Below are positions 34,346 through 35,421 of a stretch of 35,421 bases of DNA, piece by piece. The translations under genes and the position numbers were made by a program. The notes under the pieces are model-generated. The model saw only the letters and a list, made by a program, of their open reading frames with translations, was not told where the DNA came from and ran no database searches. Position 1 is the stretch's first letter, and each line of letters begins with the position of its first letter. Origin of the DNA: Phenylobacterium deserti (lineage in GTDB: Bacteria > Pseudomonadota > Alphaproteobacteria > Caulobacterales > Caulobacteraceae); contig CAMCIK010000015.1 of assembly GCA_945874825.1 (NCBI GenBank), positions 1 to 35,421 on the forward strand, read 5' to 3'.

Positions 34346-35421
34346 ATGTCGGAGACGGAATCACATGACAGCGGGGAAGACCGGCCCCTGACCCTCAGCG
34401 AGAGGGCCAGCGCGGGACTGCGCGCCAGCGAGGCGGACTACCTCAAGGGACTCAACACCGAGCAGCGTGAGGCCGTGGAGGCCGTCGACGGGGCCGTCCT
34501 GGTGCTGGCCGGTGCCGGTACCGGCAAGACCCGGGTGCTGACCACGCGCCTGGCCCACATCCTCGCCACCGGCCGGGCCCGGCCCTGGGAGATCCTGGCG
34601 GTTACCTTCACCAACAAGGCCGCGCGGGAGATGCGCGAGCGCCTCGCCGCCATCCTCGGGCCCGAGGCCGAGGGCCTGCGCTGGCTGGGCACCTTTCACT
34701 CCATCGCCGCCCAGATCCTGCGCCGGCACGCCGAGATCGTGGGCCTGAAGTCCACCTTCACCATCCTCGACACCGACGACCAGGAGCGTCTGATCAAGCA
34801 GGTGATGGAGGCGGCCAACATCGATGTGAAGCGGTGGACGCCCAAGGCCCTGGCCGGCCTGATCGACAACTGGAAGAACCGCGGCTGGACGCCTGAGAAG
34901 CTGCCCTCCGGGGAGGGCGCAGGCTTTGCCGGCAACAAGGTGCAGGACCTCTACCGGGCCTACCAGGAGCGCCTGAGGGTGCTGAACGCCTGCGACTTCG
35001 GCGACCTCCTCCTGCACAACCTCACCCTGCTCCAGGCCCGGCCGGACATCCTGGAAGAGTACCACCGCCGCTTCCGCTACATCCTGGTGGACGAGTACCA
35101 GGACACCAATGTCGCCCAGTACCTCTGGCTGCGCCTGCTGGGCCAGTCCCGGGGCAATGTCTGCTGCGTGGGCGATGACGACCAGTCCATCTATGGGTGG
35201 CGCGGCGCCGAGGTGGACAACATCCTGCGCTTCGAAAAGGACTTCCCGGGCGCCAAGGTCATCCGCCTGGAGCGCAACTACCGCTCCACCGCCCATATCC
35301 TGGGCGCAGCCTCGGGCCTGATTGCCGCCAACCGGGGCCGGTTGGGCAAGACCCTCTGGACCGAGGCCGAGGGCGGGGCCAAGGTCCTGGTGCGCGGCGT
35401 CTGGGATGGCGAGGCCGAGAG
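34346..35421 (+). CDS. uvrD: UvrD/PcrA-type DNA helicase (3' end beyond window)
   Basis: 358 codons visible from ATG 34346; the reading frame continues past the window edge. Superfamily-1A helicase: Q-motif LNTEQREAV, Walker A AGAGTGKT (residues 55-62), motif Ia VTFTNKAAREM, TFHSIAAQIL, Walker B VDEYQDTN, motif III GDDDQSIYGWRGA and motif IV LERNYRST. Unwinds DNA 3'-5' in repair and replication. UvrD, PcrA and the longer Rep-type forms cannot be separated without the C-terminus. The first 30 residues are a polar extension. Confidence 0.93.
   Translation, partial: MSETESHDSGEDRPLTLSERASAGLRASEADYLKGLNTEQREAVEAVDGAVLVLAGAGTGKTRVLTTRLAHILATGRARPWEILAVTFTNKAAREMRERLAAILGPEAEGLRWLGTFHSIAAQILRRHAEIVGLKSTFTILDTDDQERLIKQVMEAANIDVKRWTPKALAGLIDNWKNRGWTPEKLPSGEGAGFAGNKVQDLYRAYQERLRVLNACDFGDLLLHNLTLLQARPDILEEYHRRFRYILVDEYQDTNVAQYLWLRLLGQSRGNVCCVGDDDQSIYGWRGAEVDNILRFEKDFPGAKVIRLERNYRSTAHILGAASGLIAANRGRLGKTLWTEAEGGAKVLVRGVWDGEAE

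Overview
The window is about 35.4 kb of very GC-rich, densely coded DNA from an alphaproteobacterium, most likely of the order Caulobacterales (Phenylobacterium or Caulobacter type). This rests on a TipN-like polar coiled-coil protein at the left edge, the cell-shape operon in the order mreB-mreC-mreD-mrdA-rodA, a DUF4169/ribbon-helix-helix gene pair of alphaproteobacterial type, and promoters resembling the Caulobacter housekeeping consensus. All assignments come from reading the sequence; no database search was run. No rRNA, tRNA, CRISPR array, transposase or phage gene was seen.

Left part (1-6.1 kb, minus strand): the 5' part of tipN, an O6-methylguanine-DNA methyltransferase with a fresh 36-bp internal duplication, a quinone-oxidoreductase-like dehydrogenase, an MFS permease and a Crp/Fnr regulator. 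The regulator is divergent from a plus-strand pair of exported DUF1254/DUF1214 proteins (6.2-9.1 kb) and a small dyad lies between them. Next come a MipA/OmpV outer-membrane protein, a DUF1003 membrane protein, and a tight operon of class-III aminotransferase, amidase and DUF423 protein (10.7-13.8 kb).

Middle part (13.8-21.2 kb): a Bcr/CflA-type drug exporter, three alpha/beta hydrolases (two of epoxide-hydrolase type and one prolyl aminopeptidase), a conspicuously AT-rich DUF805 gene and another MFS permease. Between that permease and rodA lies a scar. The junction between the convergent MFS and rodA 3' ends is present twice, about 91% identical and 1071 bp apart, each copy with one intact and one broken gene. 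The copies bracket a small secreted-protein gene, an orphan C-terminal membrane-protein fragment and AT-richer DNA.

Right part (21.2-35.4 kb): the Rod-complex operon (mreB, mreC, mreD, PBP2, RodA), a DMT permease next to leuA (2-isopropylmalate synthase) with an elaborate upstream region, a TVP38/TMEM64 membrane protein, a DUF4136 lipoprotein, an aspartate-type aminotransferase with a good promoter and an operator-like dyad, a 57-aa DUF4169 protein, a palindromic intergenic repeat, a Coq4-family gene behind a TetR-type dyad, a ribbon-helix-helix protein, and the 5' part of a UvrD/PcrA helicase running off the window.

Most genes are core metabolism, envelope and cell-shape functions. The unusual signals are the duplicated and decayed MFS/rodA junction, GANTC (CcrM methylation) clusters upstream of mreB, leuA and an MFS gene with a single site upstream of tipN, a possible leucine leader peptide, a cationic repeat tail on MreC, and several unassigned operator-like dyads.
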